DNA of 64,000 nt from JAAZCI01 sp046462535 (GTDB lineage Bacteria; Pseudomonadota; Gammaproteobacteria; Cardiobacteriales; Wohlfahrtiimonadaceae): assembly GCA_046462535.1 (NCBI GenBank), contig JBKGVF010000018.1, forward strand, positions 62,001 to 126,000. The letters run 5' to 3'. Position 1 is the stretch's first letter, and the number at the start of each line of letters is the position of its first letter. Position numbers and translations under genes: made by a program. This document shows positions 52,695 to 61,298 of the stretch, piece by piece. The notes beneath the pieces were generated by a model. That model made no database searches. It was not told the DNA's origin and saw nothing but the letters and a program-made list of their open reading frames with translations.

Positions 52695-53363
52695 CTACTC
52701 TAGTCGAAACTCAATTGCTCGTAAGGGGATCTCCTCCAACCCACTTTGTAAAATCTCCTCCCTTAACTGACTCCTCTTCAGAGCGCTCTCAACAGCTTCG
52801 ATCGCACATCGATCAAGTCGCCTAAACCCTGTAGACTCGATCAACACCACATGGATCTGCTCCCCTACTTTATGGAGCGCTAGCTCAGCTCGCCCCTCCT
52901 CTCCCCGCTCTCGAGAGCGGCGAGGATAACAGGGATCTATCAACATATTAAGTGCCCTTTGCACACTTCTTATAGTGCCTACCCTCTCTACCATACTGCC
53001 TTGAGTATCTCTATCCCTCTGCCGCTCTGCCTCAACACTAGCTGTTGAGGGCTTCACTGCTGCAGCTACCTGCCTACTAGGTGAGGAGTCCTTCTCAGCT
53101 ACTAGATACCTCCTCGGCTCTATAGACTCCCTCTCATCCCCCTCCTCTCTTCTCTGCAAAGAGGTAGGCTCACGCTCCCTCTCCGACTCTTCCCTCTTTG
53201 TTAAGAGCACGACATTTAACCCCTCTCCCCCAACCTGAGTCGAGTTGGCGATCCCCTCTAGGGAAAGGCTCCTCTCTGTTAACCCGCTAAACACTACAAT
53301 AGCAACGCCAATATGTAAAAGTATTGATAAGAGGAGTGATAAGAGGTGTTGATAATATCTCAC
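52695..53363 (-). CDS. TonB-family protein encoded with the B12 importer
   Basis: A 222-residue protein with one N-terminal membrane anchor (about 7-26, LLSLLLSILLHIGVAIVVFSG), a highly charged Arg/Glu/Ser-rich middle (about 55-125) and a C-terminal TonB domain. CYPRRSRERGEEGRAELALHKVGEQIHVVLIESTGFRRLDRCAIEAVESA matches the TonB consensus (YP-x-x-A/S-x-x-x-G-x-G...V-x-x-SSG-x-x-x-LD-x-x-A-x-x-A). The middle region replaces the usual Pro-rich rod with repeated charged residues. Its 5' end overlaps the orphan membrane gene by 4 bp and btuD follows after 4 bp. This implies a TonB dedicated to BtuB. No exbB or exbD is present. Confidence 0.75.
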   Translation of the reverse strand: MRYYQHLLSLLLSILLHIGVAIVVFSGLTERSLSLEGIANSTQVGGEGLNVVLLTKREESEREREPTSLQRREEGDERESIEPRRYLVAEKDSSPSRQVAAAVKPSTASVEAERQRDRDTQGSMVERVGTIRSVQRALNMLIDPCYPRRSRERGEEGRAELALHKVGEQIHVVLIESTGFRRLDRCAIEAVESALKRSQLREEILQSGLEEIPLRAIEFRLE

Positions 53364-54139
53364 AATAGATAATTCAACTCCCTTAAAAGTAGCTCCGCCT
53401 CTGTAAATGGATCATCGATCAGGGTATAGCGAATTAGAAGAGCGGTGATCACAATAATCACCACGAGAGCAACAATGCCCAATAGGGAGAGAGTCCAAGT
53501 GGTAACTCTCGTCCCCACGGTTTGAGTACCACGATAGAAGAGAGAGAGGAGTGTAAGGGCGCCAAATCCTCCAATAAATATATAGTATGGATACCGACTA
53601 GCGACAATCCCCCGAAGATACTGCTCCCCCTGCATCAATAAAAGATCCCCCTCTTTAAGAAGAGTGACTAGATCGAGCTTGGGAAATGGAATCTCTAAAG
53701 CGGGCATTAAGCTGTAAATAATCATCCCATACCCTCCGATCATTACACCACTGATAGCAAGATATACCCACTGTAATCTCGGAATTTTTCGATAATGGTA
53801 GAGCCCACTCAACAGTAAAAGGAGTAATACACCCCCAAGTCCAGTAAGGATCTTAAACCGCGCATTGTAGAGCCCTTCAATATTATGAAGTAGAATCTCC
53901 CCCTCCTGGTAGAGACTCTGTATGAGTGAGGCCTGTTGCAGATGTACAATCGCCAGCTCACCTAGAGGCAGCGGCTGCTCTAACATCTCATTTAAGTATT
54001 GTAGCGACTTCAGCGTCTCATCAATTGGGGTTAGCTCAATGGGATAAAGCTGCAGAAAGCGGCAGACAAAGAGCCCCACTATAAGAAATAGAGCACCCCA
54101 ATAACCAAAGATGGCGCGCCATTGAAAAAAGTCTCTCAC
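53360..54139 (-). CDS. orphan five-helix membrane protein in the btu/tonB transcript, unrecognised
   Basis: I do not recognise this 259-residue protein. Predicted hydrophobic helices are at about 10-30, 96-113, 122-145, 187-202 and 215-238. Between the first and second is a helical, Leu/Glu-rich soluble segment (about 31-95), and between the third and fourth a second one (LDLVTLLKEGDLLLMQGEQYL). No catalytic or metal motif is visible. It starts 9 bp after rep and overlaps tonB by 4 bp (ATGA), so coupling with the TonB-family protein is likely. It does not have the ExbB/TolQ/MotA helix pattern. A role beside TonB or in membrane stress is open. Confidence 0.6.
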   Translation of the reverse strand: MRDFFQWRAIFGYWGALFLIVGLFVCRFLQLYPIELTPIDETLKSLQYLNEMLEQPLPLGELAIVHLQQASLIQSLYQEGEILLHNIEGLYNARFKILTGLGGVLLLLLLSGLYHYRKIPRLQWVYLAISGVMIGGYGMIIYSLMPALEIPFPKLDLVTLLKEGDLLLMQGEQYLRGIVASRYPYYIFIGGFGALTLLSLFYRGTQTVGTRVTTWTLSLLGIVALVVIIVITALLIRYTLIDDPFTEAELLLRELNYLL

Positions 54140-54148
54140 CCCGATCCC

Positions 54149-56122
54149 CTATCGCTCTAAACTGCTGAGCATCGCTTGTAATCCTTGCACTGTTTTACTG
54201 GTATTTTTACGCCGCTCTTCTCGATCCATCACCCGATCTTTTGCCCAAAGAATATCCTCACTCGGAAGCTCACTCAAAAAGCGACTCGGTGTGCAAGACT
54301 CAGCCTGCTGATAGCGCATTCTTTGGCGGCAGTAAGTGATATATAACATCCGCTGTGCACGGGTAATACCCACATAGAAGAGGCGCCGCTCCTCATCTAC
54401 CATACCATCATCAATACTATTTCGATGAGGAATAATATCCTCCTCTGCTCCCACCATAAAGACGGTTGGAAATTCCAGCCCCTTCGCACTATGAAAGGTC
54501 ATCAAAGTGACAGCATCACGATCCTGAGTGCGCTCATCGCTCTCTAAGATGGCAATGAGCGTAAGGTGGGAGAGAATATCAGAAAGAGAGCGCTTCGCTC
54601 CATAGAACCACTCCCCTAACGCTTCAACATTACGAATCTTTCTCTCAAAACCTTTTGGTGATTCCTCCTGAAGATAGTGGTAGTAGTTAAGATTCTCCAC
54701 TAGATAATCAAACAGCTCACCAAGATCATCACTCCGATTTTGGCACTCTAAAATAAGATCATAAAATTGAGCCATCTGAAAAGCGACCCGTCGCCCCATA
54801 AAGGTATGTAGTTGAGGATGCCCCAAGGTTTCAAAGAGTGTATACCCATGAGTTGTAGCAAACTCCGCCAACTTTTTAAGAGCCGCCGCACCAATTGCCC
54901 GTTTCGGTAGATTTATGACCCGTAACAGTGAGGCATTATCTTCAGGATTTCCTATCAGTTTTAAATAGCTAAGCAGTATGCTCACCTCTGGCTGCTGAAA
55001 GAAGCTCTCTCCTCCCACTACCCGATAAGGAATGCCACGAGCCCCTAATGCACGCTCAAATCGACTGCTTTGATGATTCCCTCGATATAAGATGGCATGA
55101 TCATCAAATCGTGCGCCATTAATTAATTGGTTATGATTAATGGTCATAGCGACAAACTCAGCCTCTGCTTCCGCACTCTTAAAATCATGGATCGCAATCT
55201 TCTCCCCATCGCCAAGCGCCGACCAGAGCCGTTTATCATAAAGATGGGGGTTTTTCGCAATAAGATGGTTTGCCGCATTTAATATATGGCCTGTTGATCG
55301 ATAATTCTGCTCCAACTTAATAAGATGCAGATTAGGAAAATCTCGATGCAGCTCATGTAAGTTTTCAGGACGCGCTCCACGCCACGCATAGATTGACTGA
55401 TCATCATCCCCTACAACTGTTAAACAGCTGCGCATCCCTATAATCTCTTTAATCAGCTCATACTGGGCCCGATTAGTATCTTGATACTCATCTACAAGAA
55501 GGTAACGAATGGTGCGACGCCAATAGCTACGCACTGTCTCATGCTCTTTTAAGAGACGATAACTCTGAAGAACTAAATCATCAAAATCGACAGCGTTATA
55601 AGCATGAAGTTGCTCTTGATACTGTTGATAGAGGGAGCCAATCTCTACCATACGCTCATCTTCTGCAGCCGATAAGATCGCTTGTGGTGATAACATCTCA
55701 TTTTTCCAACTAGAGATATGATCAAGAATCTGCCGAATCTGCTCTCGATCAGCATCCTCTAGAATGGTCTCCATCAAATGGTGACTATCATTCTGATCAT
55801 AAATAGAGAACCCCTTCCGTAACCCAATCACTCCTCCATGTTGCTTTAAAATCATCAATCCTAAAGTGTGAAATGTTGCAACATGTACTCGTTGTCCAGC
55901 GACCCCCTTTAGCAGACTCTGAAGCCGCTCCCGCATCTCATTAGCCGCTTTATTGGTAAATGTAACCGCAAATATTGAGCGTGGGTCATATTGATACTGC
56001 TCTACAAGATGGCGAATCTTCTCAGTAATCACCCTTGTCTTACCAGACCCCGCTCCTGCTAAAACTAAAAGAGGCCGATCGATTACTCGAACCGCCTCCT
56101 GCTGCTCTTGATTTAATTTCAT
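54149..56122 (-). CDS. rep: ATP-dependent DNA helicase Rep
   Basis: A 657-residue superfamily 1A 3'-5' helicase. Motif I is AGAGSGKTRVI (22-32); then comes VTFTNKAANEMRERL (Ia), DEYQDTNRAQYELI (II), GDDDQSIYAWRGA (III), NYRST (IV) and TFHSAKGLEFPTVFM...EEERRLFYVGITRA (V-VI). The start and the total length match E. coli Rep (673 aa) better than UvrD (720 aa). Rep helps forks pass protein-DNA blocks and PriC restart. It begins the series rep - orphan membrane gene - tonB - btuD - btuC, with a gap of only 9 bp to the next gene. Such a link between a helicase and B12 import is unusual. Confidence 0.93.
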   Translation of the reverse strand: MKLNQEQQEAVRVIDRPLLVLAGAGSGKTRVITEKIRHLVEQYQYDPRSIFAVTFTNKAANEMRERLQSLLKGVAGQRVHVATFHTLGLMILKQHGGVIGLRKGFSIYDQNDSHHLMETILEDADREQIRQILDHISSWKNEMLSPQAILSAAEDERMVEIGSLYQQYQEQLHAYNAVDFDDLVLQSYRLLKEHETVRSYWRRTIRYLLVDEYQDTNRAQYELIKEIIGMRSCLTVVGDDDQSIYAWRGARPENLHELHRDFPNLHLIKLEQNYRSTGHILNAANHLIAKNPHLYDKRLWSALGDGEKIAIHDFKSAEAEAEFVAMTINHNQLINGARFDDHAILYRGNHQSSRFERALGARGIPYRVVGGESFFQQPEVSILLSYLKLIGNPEDNASLLRVINLPKRAIGAAALKKLAEFATTHGYTLFETLGHPQLHTFMGRRVAFQMAQFYDLILECQNRSDDLGELFDYLVENLNYYHYLQEESPKGFERKIRNVEALGEWFYGAKRSLSDILSHLTLIAILESDERTQDRDAVTLMTFHSAKGLEFPTVFMVGAEEDIIPHRNSIDDGMVDEERRLFYVGITRAQRMLYITYCRQRMRYQQAESCTPSRFLSELPSEDILWAKDRVMDREERRKNTSKTVQGLQAMLSSLER

Positions 56123-56179
56123 ACGTCTCGATTAATGATGATAATAATGATCGCTTACTCAACTATTTAGTTGCTTATC

Positions 56180-57160
56180 TTAAATGACACGTGCATTTAA
56201 GAGATGATGCATATTTAATGCGCCGACGATTCTCCCCTCTCCATCCACTACTGGCAAGGCAGTAATCTTCTCGCGCTCCAACTGATTAACTGCATCTACA
56301 GCCAATGCTTTTGGCCCTATAGTATGGGGATTAGTGGTCATACATTCACCAATTGTCAACTCTTTAAGCTCTCGCCCACTGACTAATGTGCGGCGAAGAT
56401 CCCCTTCAGTAAAGACCCCTAATAGCTGGTGCTGCTCATCAGCTAAGAGGATAATGCCTAGCGGAAAGCGGGTCATCTCCAAAAGAGCTTCATAGAGAGT
56501 TGCGTCAGGAGATAAGATAGCGGCTTCATCCCGCGGCACCATAATATCCTCCACCAAGAGCAACAGGCGACGCCCAAGCTTTCCCCCCGGATGAGAAAAA
56601 GCAAAATCATCAGAGGTAAACCCTTTCATCTCCAAGAGAGTGATCGCAATAGCATCCCCCATCGCCAATGTTGCGGTTGTGCTCGCTGTCGGAGCCAATC
56701 CTAAAGGGCAAGCCTCCTCTTTTATAGCCACTAAAAGATGTTTGGTAGCAAATTGTGCTAGCGATGACTCCTGATTGCCGGTAATTGCCACCAGCGGGAT
56801 ATTTAAGCGGCCAATCAAGGGGAGAAAGGCTAATATTTCATCCGTCTCCCCTGAATAGGAGAGGGCTAAAAGAAGATCATCCTTAGTGATCATTCCTAAA
56901 TCCCCATGACTTGCCTCAGCAGGATGCATAAAAAAAGCGGGGGTCCCAGTGCTGGCTAATGTTGCAGCAATCTTACTGCCAATATGCCCCGACTTACCCA
57001 TTCCAGTAACCACAACGCGCCCACGACAGTTATGAAGCAGTCGACACACCTCAAGGTAATTCCCATCAATTTCACTGGTTAAGGCCTTAATTGCCTCTGC
57101 CTCAATAGTTAGAACCCGCTTTGCTCGCTCTAGATAATCTTGATCTGATAATTTACTCAT
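56180..57160 (-). CDS. kdsD: arabinose-5-phosphate isomerase (KdsD/KpsF)
   Basis: A 326-residue sugar isomerase making arabinose 5-phosphate for Kdo in lipopolysaccharide. An N-terminal SIS domain (about 38-180; VVVTGMGKSGHIGSKIAATLASTGTPAFFMHPAEASHGDLG, then LALSYSGETDEILAF) is followed by two CBS domains (about 207-262 and 272-326, LEREKITALPVVDGEGRIVG). The residues SGHIGSK and S-G-E-T-D-E belong to the sugar-phosphate site. It is transcribed alone, divergent from the glutaredoxin-like gene. No kdsC or lpt genes lie next to it, unlike in E. coli. Confidence 0.93.
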   Translation of the reverse strand: MSKLSDQDYLERAKRVLTIEAEAIKALTSEIDGNYLEVCRLLHNCRGRVVVTGMGKSGHIGSKIAATLASTGTPAFFMHPAEASHGDLGMITKDDLLLALSYSGETDEILAFLPLIGRLNIPLVAITGNQESSLAQFATKHLLVAIKEEACPLGLAPTASTTATLAMGDAIAITLLEMKGFTSDDFAFSHPGGKLGRRLLLLVEDIMVPRDEAAILSPDATLYEALLEMTRFPLGIILLADEQHQLLGVFTEGDLRRTLVSGRELKELTIGECMTTNPHTIGPKALAVDAVNQLEREKITALPVVDGEGRIVGALNMHHLLNARVI

Positions 57161-57236
57161 AGCTCAACTTTAATTTACAATAATCACACAATTATAACCG
57201 AAGCCCATACAGATGAGAATCAAGGAGCCCTACTCA

Positions 57237-57503
57237 ATGTCTACTCTACTCAATGAATCCCCTCCACTACTCCTCTATAGCACCGATGGCTGCTCTCTTT
57301 GCGATGACCTGATCGAGTGGCTCGATAATCGAGGCATCTCCTACCACTATATCGATATCGCAACCGACCCAAAGCTGATAGCGGAATTTGGCTGGTATAT
57401 TCCTGTTTTACGCTATAATGCCACTCTCTGGAAGAGTCCTATTGATCGAGAATCCCTTCTTCAAGAGTTGATTGCATTAGGACTGACCATTGCCAAAGAT
57501 TAA
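57237..57503 (+). CDS. glutaredoxin-like (DUF836) protein
   Basis: An 88-residue thioredoxin-fold protein of the DUF836/glutaredoxin-like family. The redox motif is C-S-L-C in YSTDGCSLCDDLIEWLDNRG, and the cis-proline strand reads WYIPVLRYNATLW. Such small proteins are thought to act in thiol exchange. The start is the ATG at 57237, fixed by AAGGAG at 57222-57227; an earlier in-frame ATG at 57213 has no ribosome site. It lies 14 bp before recN, so both may be on one transcript. Confidence 0.8.
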   Translation: MSTLLNESPPLLLYSTDGCSLCDDLIEWLDNRGISYHYIDIATDPKLIAEFGWYIPVLRYNATLWKSPIDRESLLQELIALGLTIAKD

Positions 57504-57517
57504 GGAGCAGATACCCT

Positions 57518-59188
57518 ATGTTGATTGATCTCTACATTAAAAATTTTGCCATTATTGAAGAGCTTCATCTTGAGTTTTGGCCTAAGCTCACTGTGATCAG
57601 TGGTGAAACCGGCGCAGGAAAATCCATCACTGTTGATGCCCTCTCAGCTGTATTAGGGGGACGTTGTAGTGCAGAGATGATCTACCAGGAGCGGGAGCAG
57701 GGGGAAGTTATTGCCACCTTTGATGTCACCCAATTTCCTCCAGCAAAACGGTGGCTAAAAGAGAATGCTTTAGAGAGTGAGGATCATCTGGCTATTTTAC
57801 GCCGTGTTATCTCTAAAAATGGACGCAGTCGCGGTTTTATCAATGGCCGTGCAATGCCACTCCATGCCTTAAAAGCCTTTGGTGAGCTCTTAATTGATAT
57901 CCATGGGCAACACGCCCATCAATCATTAATGAAGCCCAGTCATCAACGAAAGTTAGTGGATCTCTACTCCGACAGTGAAGCGGATTTTATTGCGCTAACT
58001 GAGATCGCTCAAACCATCAAGATGTTAGAAGAGCGACTCGAAGCCTTAATGAATCAGGATGACCATGCGCAAGAGCGTATCAACTTCCTTAAATTTCAAT
58101 TAGCTGAGTTTGAGGCAGTTGCCCCTAAAGAGAATGAGTGGAGTGAGATCTCTGAGCGTTTTCACTATCTCAGTAATCACGAGGAGCGCCTTACAACAGT
58201 AGAAGAGGCGTTAACCACTTTAAGTGACGAAAATCACGGTATCACTAAACAGATTAACTATCTACTCAATAGTATTGCCGACTTTGCTAAGCGGGATGAG
58301 GACTTTAACAATCTTCATGAGATGCTCTCAAATGCCCTAATTCTCTGTAATGAGTCAGAAAATGAGCTGCAGCGCCATCTTGATGTCGAAAACTTTGATG
58401 AAGAGGAATTACAACATCTTGATCATCGCATGAGAGAGCTCAATAGCCTTGCCCATAAACATCGTATAGAGCCAGAGATGCTGCTACAAAAGCAGGCTGA
58501 TCTTGAAGCGGAGCTATCAGATACTGAAGTGACCGATGATCTCCTCCTCGACCTTAAAGAGGAGATTAAGCGTTATGGGAAGAAGTGGCAACAGCTTGCC
58601 GATAAGATCACCGAGAAGCGAAAAAGAGGGATTAAATCCCTCAATAGAAAGATCACCGCATCGATGCAAGATCTTGCTATGGAAGGGGGCATTTTTGAAA
58701 TCAGACTAACCGCTAATCCCCCCTATCATGCCCATGGTAATGAGTCGATTGAGTACTTCGTTACCGCAAACCCAGGACAACCTCTAATGCCGCTCAATCG
58801 GGTAGCATCAGGAGGTGAGCTTGCACGAATAAGTCTCGCAATTGCTGTTATTATCAGTCTTAAATCTACCCTCCCCGTTCTTGTCTTCGATGAGGTGGAT
58901 ACCGGTGTCGGTGGGGCGGTTGCCGAAATGATTGGAAAGCACCTTCAAGATTTAAGTGACGGCCGCCAGGTGATCTGTGTAACCCATCTCCCCCAAGTCG
59001 CAAGCTTCGGTCATAACCATCTCTATGTACATAAACAGAAAGAGAAGAATCAGACTACAACCGCCATAAAAATGTTAAATGAGGAGGAGCGTATTAAAGA
59101 GATTGCCCGCATGCTTGGTGGCGTTACCTTAACCGATGCCACCTATCAACATGCTCGAGAGATGCTAAAGAGCGCCGGCCAATCTTAA
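57518..59188 (+). CDS. recN: DNA repair protein RecN
   Basis: A 556-residue SMC-like ATPase that helps recombination repair of double-strand breaks. Walker A is GETGAGKSI (29-37) and RISLAIAVIISLKSTLPVLVFDEVDTGVGG holds the Walker B region (about 440-470). Long coiled-coil segments occupy about 150-370 (EISERFHYLSNHEERLTTVEEAL and HRMRELNSLAHKHRIEPEMLL). VINGRAMP and IDIHGQHAHQSLM belong to the RecF/SMC head. TTAAGGAGCAG gives the ribosome site. No LexA-type box (CTG-N10-CAG) was seen in the 76-bp upstream region, unlike in E. coli. Confidence 0.95.
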   Translation: MLIDLYIKNFAIIEELHLEFWPKLTVISGETGAGKSITVDALSAVLGGRCSAEMIYQEREQGEVIATFDVTQFPPAKRWLKENALESEDHLAILRRVISKNGRSRGFINGRAMPLHALKAFGELLIDIHGQHAHQSLMKPSHQRKLVDLYSDSEADFIALTEIAQTIKMLEERLEALMNQDDHAQERINFLKFQLAEFEAVAPKENEWSEISERFHYLSNHEERLTTVEEALTTLSDENHGITKQINYLLNSIADFAKRDEDFNNLHEMLSNALILCNESENELQRHLDVENFDEEELQHLDHRMRELNSLAHKHRIEPEMLLQKQADLEAELSDTEVTDDLLLDLKEEIKRYGKKWQQLADKITEKRKRGIKSLNRKITASMQDLAMEGGIFEIRLTANPPYHAHGNESIEYFVTANPGQPLMPLNRVASGGELARISLAIAVIISLKSTLPVLVFDEVDTGVGGAVAEMIGKHLQDLSDGRQVICVTHLPQVASFGHNHLYVHKQKEKNQTTTAIKMLNEEERIKEIARMLGGVTLTDATYQHAREMLKSAGQS

Positions 59189-59230
59189 GTCGCTTCCAAG
59201 CCAATCTTCTCTATCTACAAGGAGTTACTC

Positions 59231-59983
59231 ATGAATCAACCACTAAGATCTCTCCCCCTTCTATCGGGGATACTACTGCTCTCAGGATGCTTAAATAGTA
59301 TGAGCCCTGATATGGTGATGAACCTTGGTCTTAAGGGGGCACAAGCCTTAACCCTCAATAATGAGACTATCGCTACGATGGCCCACCAATCATGCCAAGA
59401 GGCTGATCAAAACCATAAAATAGCAGCAGCCAACAGTCAGTACGTCAAACGTCTCAATAAAATTAAGCAGGGGCTTCCTAAGTCCGTTAATGGGCAGACA
59501 CTCCAATATAAGGTCTACCTAAAAGCAGAGCCTAATGCCTGGGCTATGCCCAATGGATGCATTCGTCTCTATTCAGGGCTTATGGATATGATGGATGATG
59601 ATGAGATTCGTGGCGTTTTAGGGCATGAAATTGGTCATATCGCTCTAGGGCACGCCACCAATAGAATGCGTACTGCAGCTATGGCTTCCCTCGGACGCGA
59701 TCTCTTAAGCAGTAGCAGTAATGCCACTCTTTCCTCCTTAAGTCGCTCCGATTTAGGGGCTCTAGGGGAGGGATTTATTAATGCCCAATTCTCACAAAAG
59801 CAGGAGCTAGAGGCCGATCAATACTCAGTGGAACTCCATCTACGAGAGAATCGTGATCCTCTTCCTATCGCATCCGCTTTCGATAAGTTAGCTCAACTAG
59901 GAAATCGCAGCTCCCTCTTTAGTACCCATCCTGCTCCTAAAGCACGTGCAGAACGGATCCGACAACAGCTCCAGCAGCAGTAA
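59231..59983 (+). CDS. M48-family metalloprotease lipoprotein (YcaL/LoiP-like)
   Basis: A 250-residue lipoprotein peptidase. The lipobox is LLSGC (Cys20). The zinc motif is HEIGH (H132, E133, H136) with the third ligand Glu in QELEADQYSVEL (about residue 196). PNGCIRLYSGLMDMMDDDEIRGVLGHEIGHIALGHATNRM is the family core, and STHPAPKARAERI ends the domain. Relatives (LoiP, YcaL) degrade damaged outer-membrane proteins in the periplasm. A good AAGGAG lies upstream. It is followed by a strong terminator at 60028-60064 and may be transcribed with recN (42-bp gap). Confidence 0.88.
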   Translation: MNQPLRSLPLLSGILLLSGCLNSMSPDMVMNLGLKGAQALTLNNETIATMAHQSCQEADQNHKIAAANSQYVKRLNKIKQGLPKSVNGQTLQYKVYLKAEPNAWAMPNGCIRLYSGLMDMMDDDEIRGVLGHEIGHIALGHATNRMRTAAMASLGRDLLSSSSNATLSSLSRSDLGALGEGFINAQFSQKQELEADQYSVELHLRENRDPLPIASAFDKLAQLGNRSSLFSTHPAPKARAERIRQQLQQQ

Positions 59984-60027
59984 AGTAATGAGCAATCCTT
60001 TACCCCCTTTCAACATAATGGAGATAA

Positions 60028-60064
60028 GAGAGCGCCGACCCTTGATCGGCATCGGCGCTCTTTA
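60028..60064 (+). terminator. intrinsic terminator after the M48 gene
   Basis: AGAGCGCCGA pairs perfectly with TCGGCGCTCT across a 13-base loop, followed by TTAATC. It lies 45 bases after the stop, ending the glutaredoxin-recN-M48 run. Confidence 0.78.
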
Positions 60065-60125
60065 ATCATTCATAGTAGAGTCGACTCAATCACTAAGAGA
60101 GATAGAGCCTTTAATAAGTAATAAG

Positions 60126-60659
60126 TTATGGAACTAAGGTAAAGCTCTCAATAATAGAGCGATACTCCTCCTCTTTTGTTGGACCTGCCGCACATAACGA
60201 GATCATAGAGTCCTCAGCTAATACATAGCGGCAATACTCATAAATACTCTCACCATTTAATACCGGCATCTCAAAATCAAAATAGTACCCCTCCTGAACC
60301 TCTGAGAAATACTCATCAGAGGTACTAATCTCCCCTATTACCTCTTTTATTTTTTGATGTAATAATTCAATCGTAACCCCCTCAGGAGCTGTATGAGTTA
60401 ATCCGTAAACGATAGGACCATTAAGTGGATCCCCATAGTACGAAAGATAATCAACAGCTGTTAACTCAATTCCCCCACTAATCCGACTGACAAGCTGTTC
60501 ATAGACATCACTCTGATAGCCATCTAGATACTTATCTGGAAGGGTTAGTTGATAGAGCTTACTTGCAGAGGGGCGATCAACCATCTTCTCACTCTCATCG
60601 GCACAACCCGCAATAAGAAGAAGTGTTAATCCCGCGACGACTAAACGTTTACTCTCCAT
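60126..60659 (-). CDS. hypothetical lipoprotein
   Basis: A 177-residue predicted lipoprotein (lipobox LIAGC, Cys19) with no family I recognise. After the Cys, a short polar linker leads to a mixed alpha/beta domain with four cysteines including EYCRYV and ISLCAAG, which could form one disulfide. A SYYGDPLNGPIVYGLTHTAPEGVT stretch has the look of a surface loop. The start is the ATG at 60659, 54 bp inside the longer open frame, because only there does a signal peptide begin. It is transcribed after holC (69-bp gap) and its terminator is not obvious. Confidence 0.6.
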   Translation of the reverse strand: MESKRLVVAGLTLLLIAGCADESEKMVDRPSASKLYQLTLPDKYLDGYQSDVYEQLVSRISGGIELTAVDYLSYYGDPLNGPIVYGLTHTAPEGVTIELLHQKIKEVIGEISTSDEYFSEVQEGYYFDFEMPVLNGESIYEYCRYVLAEDSMISLCAAGPTKEEEYRSIIESFTLVP

Positions 60660-60728
60660 TAAATTTAAAACCTTTTCAGCAAAACAAGCCCTATATATAC
60701 CACAATCGAGCAATCGGCTCGAAAAAAG

Positions 60729-61160
60729 CTATAATTTATGGGTCTGAATCTGATCGCCCCGCCCCCGATAGAAACGGTAGCGGTCTCGACTCTGCTCAAT
60801 ATTGACGGGATTTGTGGTAATAATCTCAAAAATCCGCCGAAAAGAATCAATATTTTCAGGAATCTGTACCCCAAGATTTATTAAGAGGGAGTATTGCGGT
60901 AACGACCATCCCTGAGCACCTAAATAGATAAAATCTTCAGAGGTGATATCCTCCTCTCCCCGAATTAATTGGTGAGGAATAAATGAGGTAGCACTGATGC
61001 CCCATATGGTACGATCAATCTGCCTTAAAGTATTAAAATCCTCATGATAGATATAGGTTGGCTCTTTAGCGGCATATGCCTTCTCAATTAATTTAAGAAG
61101 AAGCCCTAACCGAGCACTATCCCGATCTGTAGGAAGAACATAGAAACTCACCTCTGCCAT
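60729..61160 (-). CDS. holC: DNA polymerase III chi subunit
   Basis: A 143-residue protein of the HolC family, which connects the clamp-loader complex to SSB. The N-terminus MAEVSFYVLPTDRDSARLGLLLKLIEKAYA and the middle YIYHEDFNTLRQIDRTIW...SFIPHQLI match the chi fold, and NPVNIEQSRDRYRFYRGRG is the characteristic C-terminal region (R-x-R-x-Y/F). It is transcribed alone on the minus strand with a lipoprotein gene after it. In many gammaproteobacteria holC lies between pepA and valS; neither is present here. Confidence 0.85.
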   Translation of the reverse strand: MAEVSFYVLPTDRDSARLGLLLKLIEKAYAAKEPTYIYHEDFNTLRQIDRTIWGISATSFIPHQLIRGEEDITSEDFIYLGAQGWSLPQYSLLINLGVQIPENIDSFRRIFEIITTNPVNIEQSRDRYRFYRGRGDQIQTHKL

Positions 61161-61211
61161 AGCGATTACTTATCCAAGATTGCCCTAAAAGAGTAAATAA
61201 TTGGTGTAATA

Positions 61212-61240
61212 CTGAAATCATCACCATTAAGAGGTAAAAT
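61212..61240 (+). promoter_or_regulatory. candidate sigma-70 promoter of tgt-lptF-lptG
   Basis: CTGAAA (-35, 61212-61217), a 17-base spacer and TAAAAT (-10, 61235-61240) lie about 60 bases upstream of the tgt ATG. The match is moderate (4/6 and 5/6). Confidence 0.4.
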
Positions 61241-61298
61241 AATACCATTAAAATTACCGATTCCCTAACCTAATCAGAGTAGAGATTAAATCAAATCT

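Noticed and set aside
57161..57236. LexA box in front of recN
   Set aside because: No CTG-N10-CAG-like palindrome was found, although recN is SOS-controlled in E. coli.
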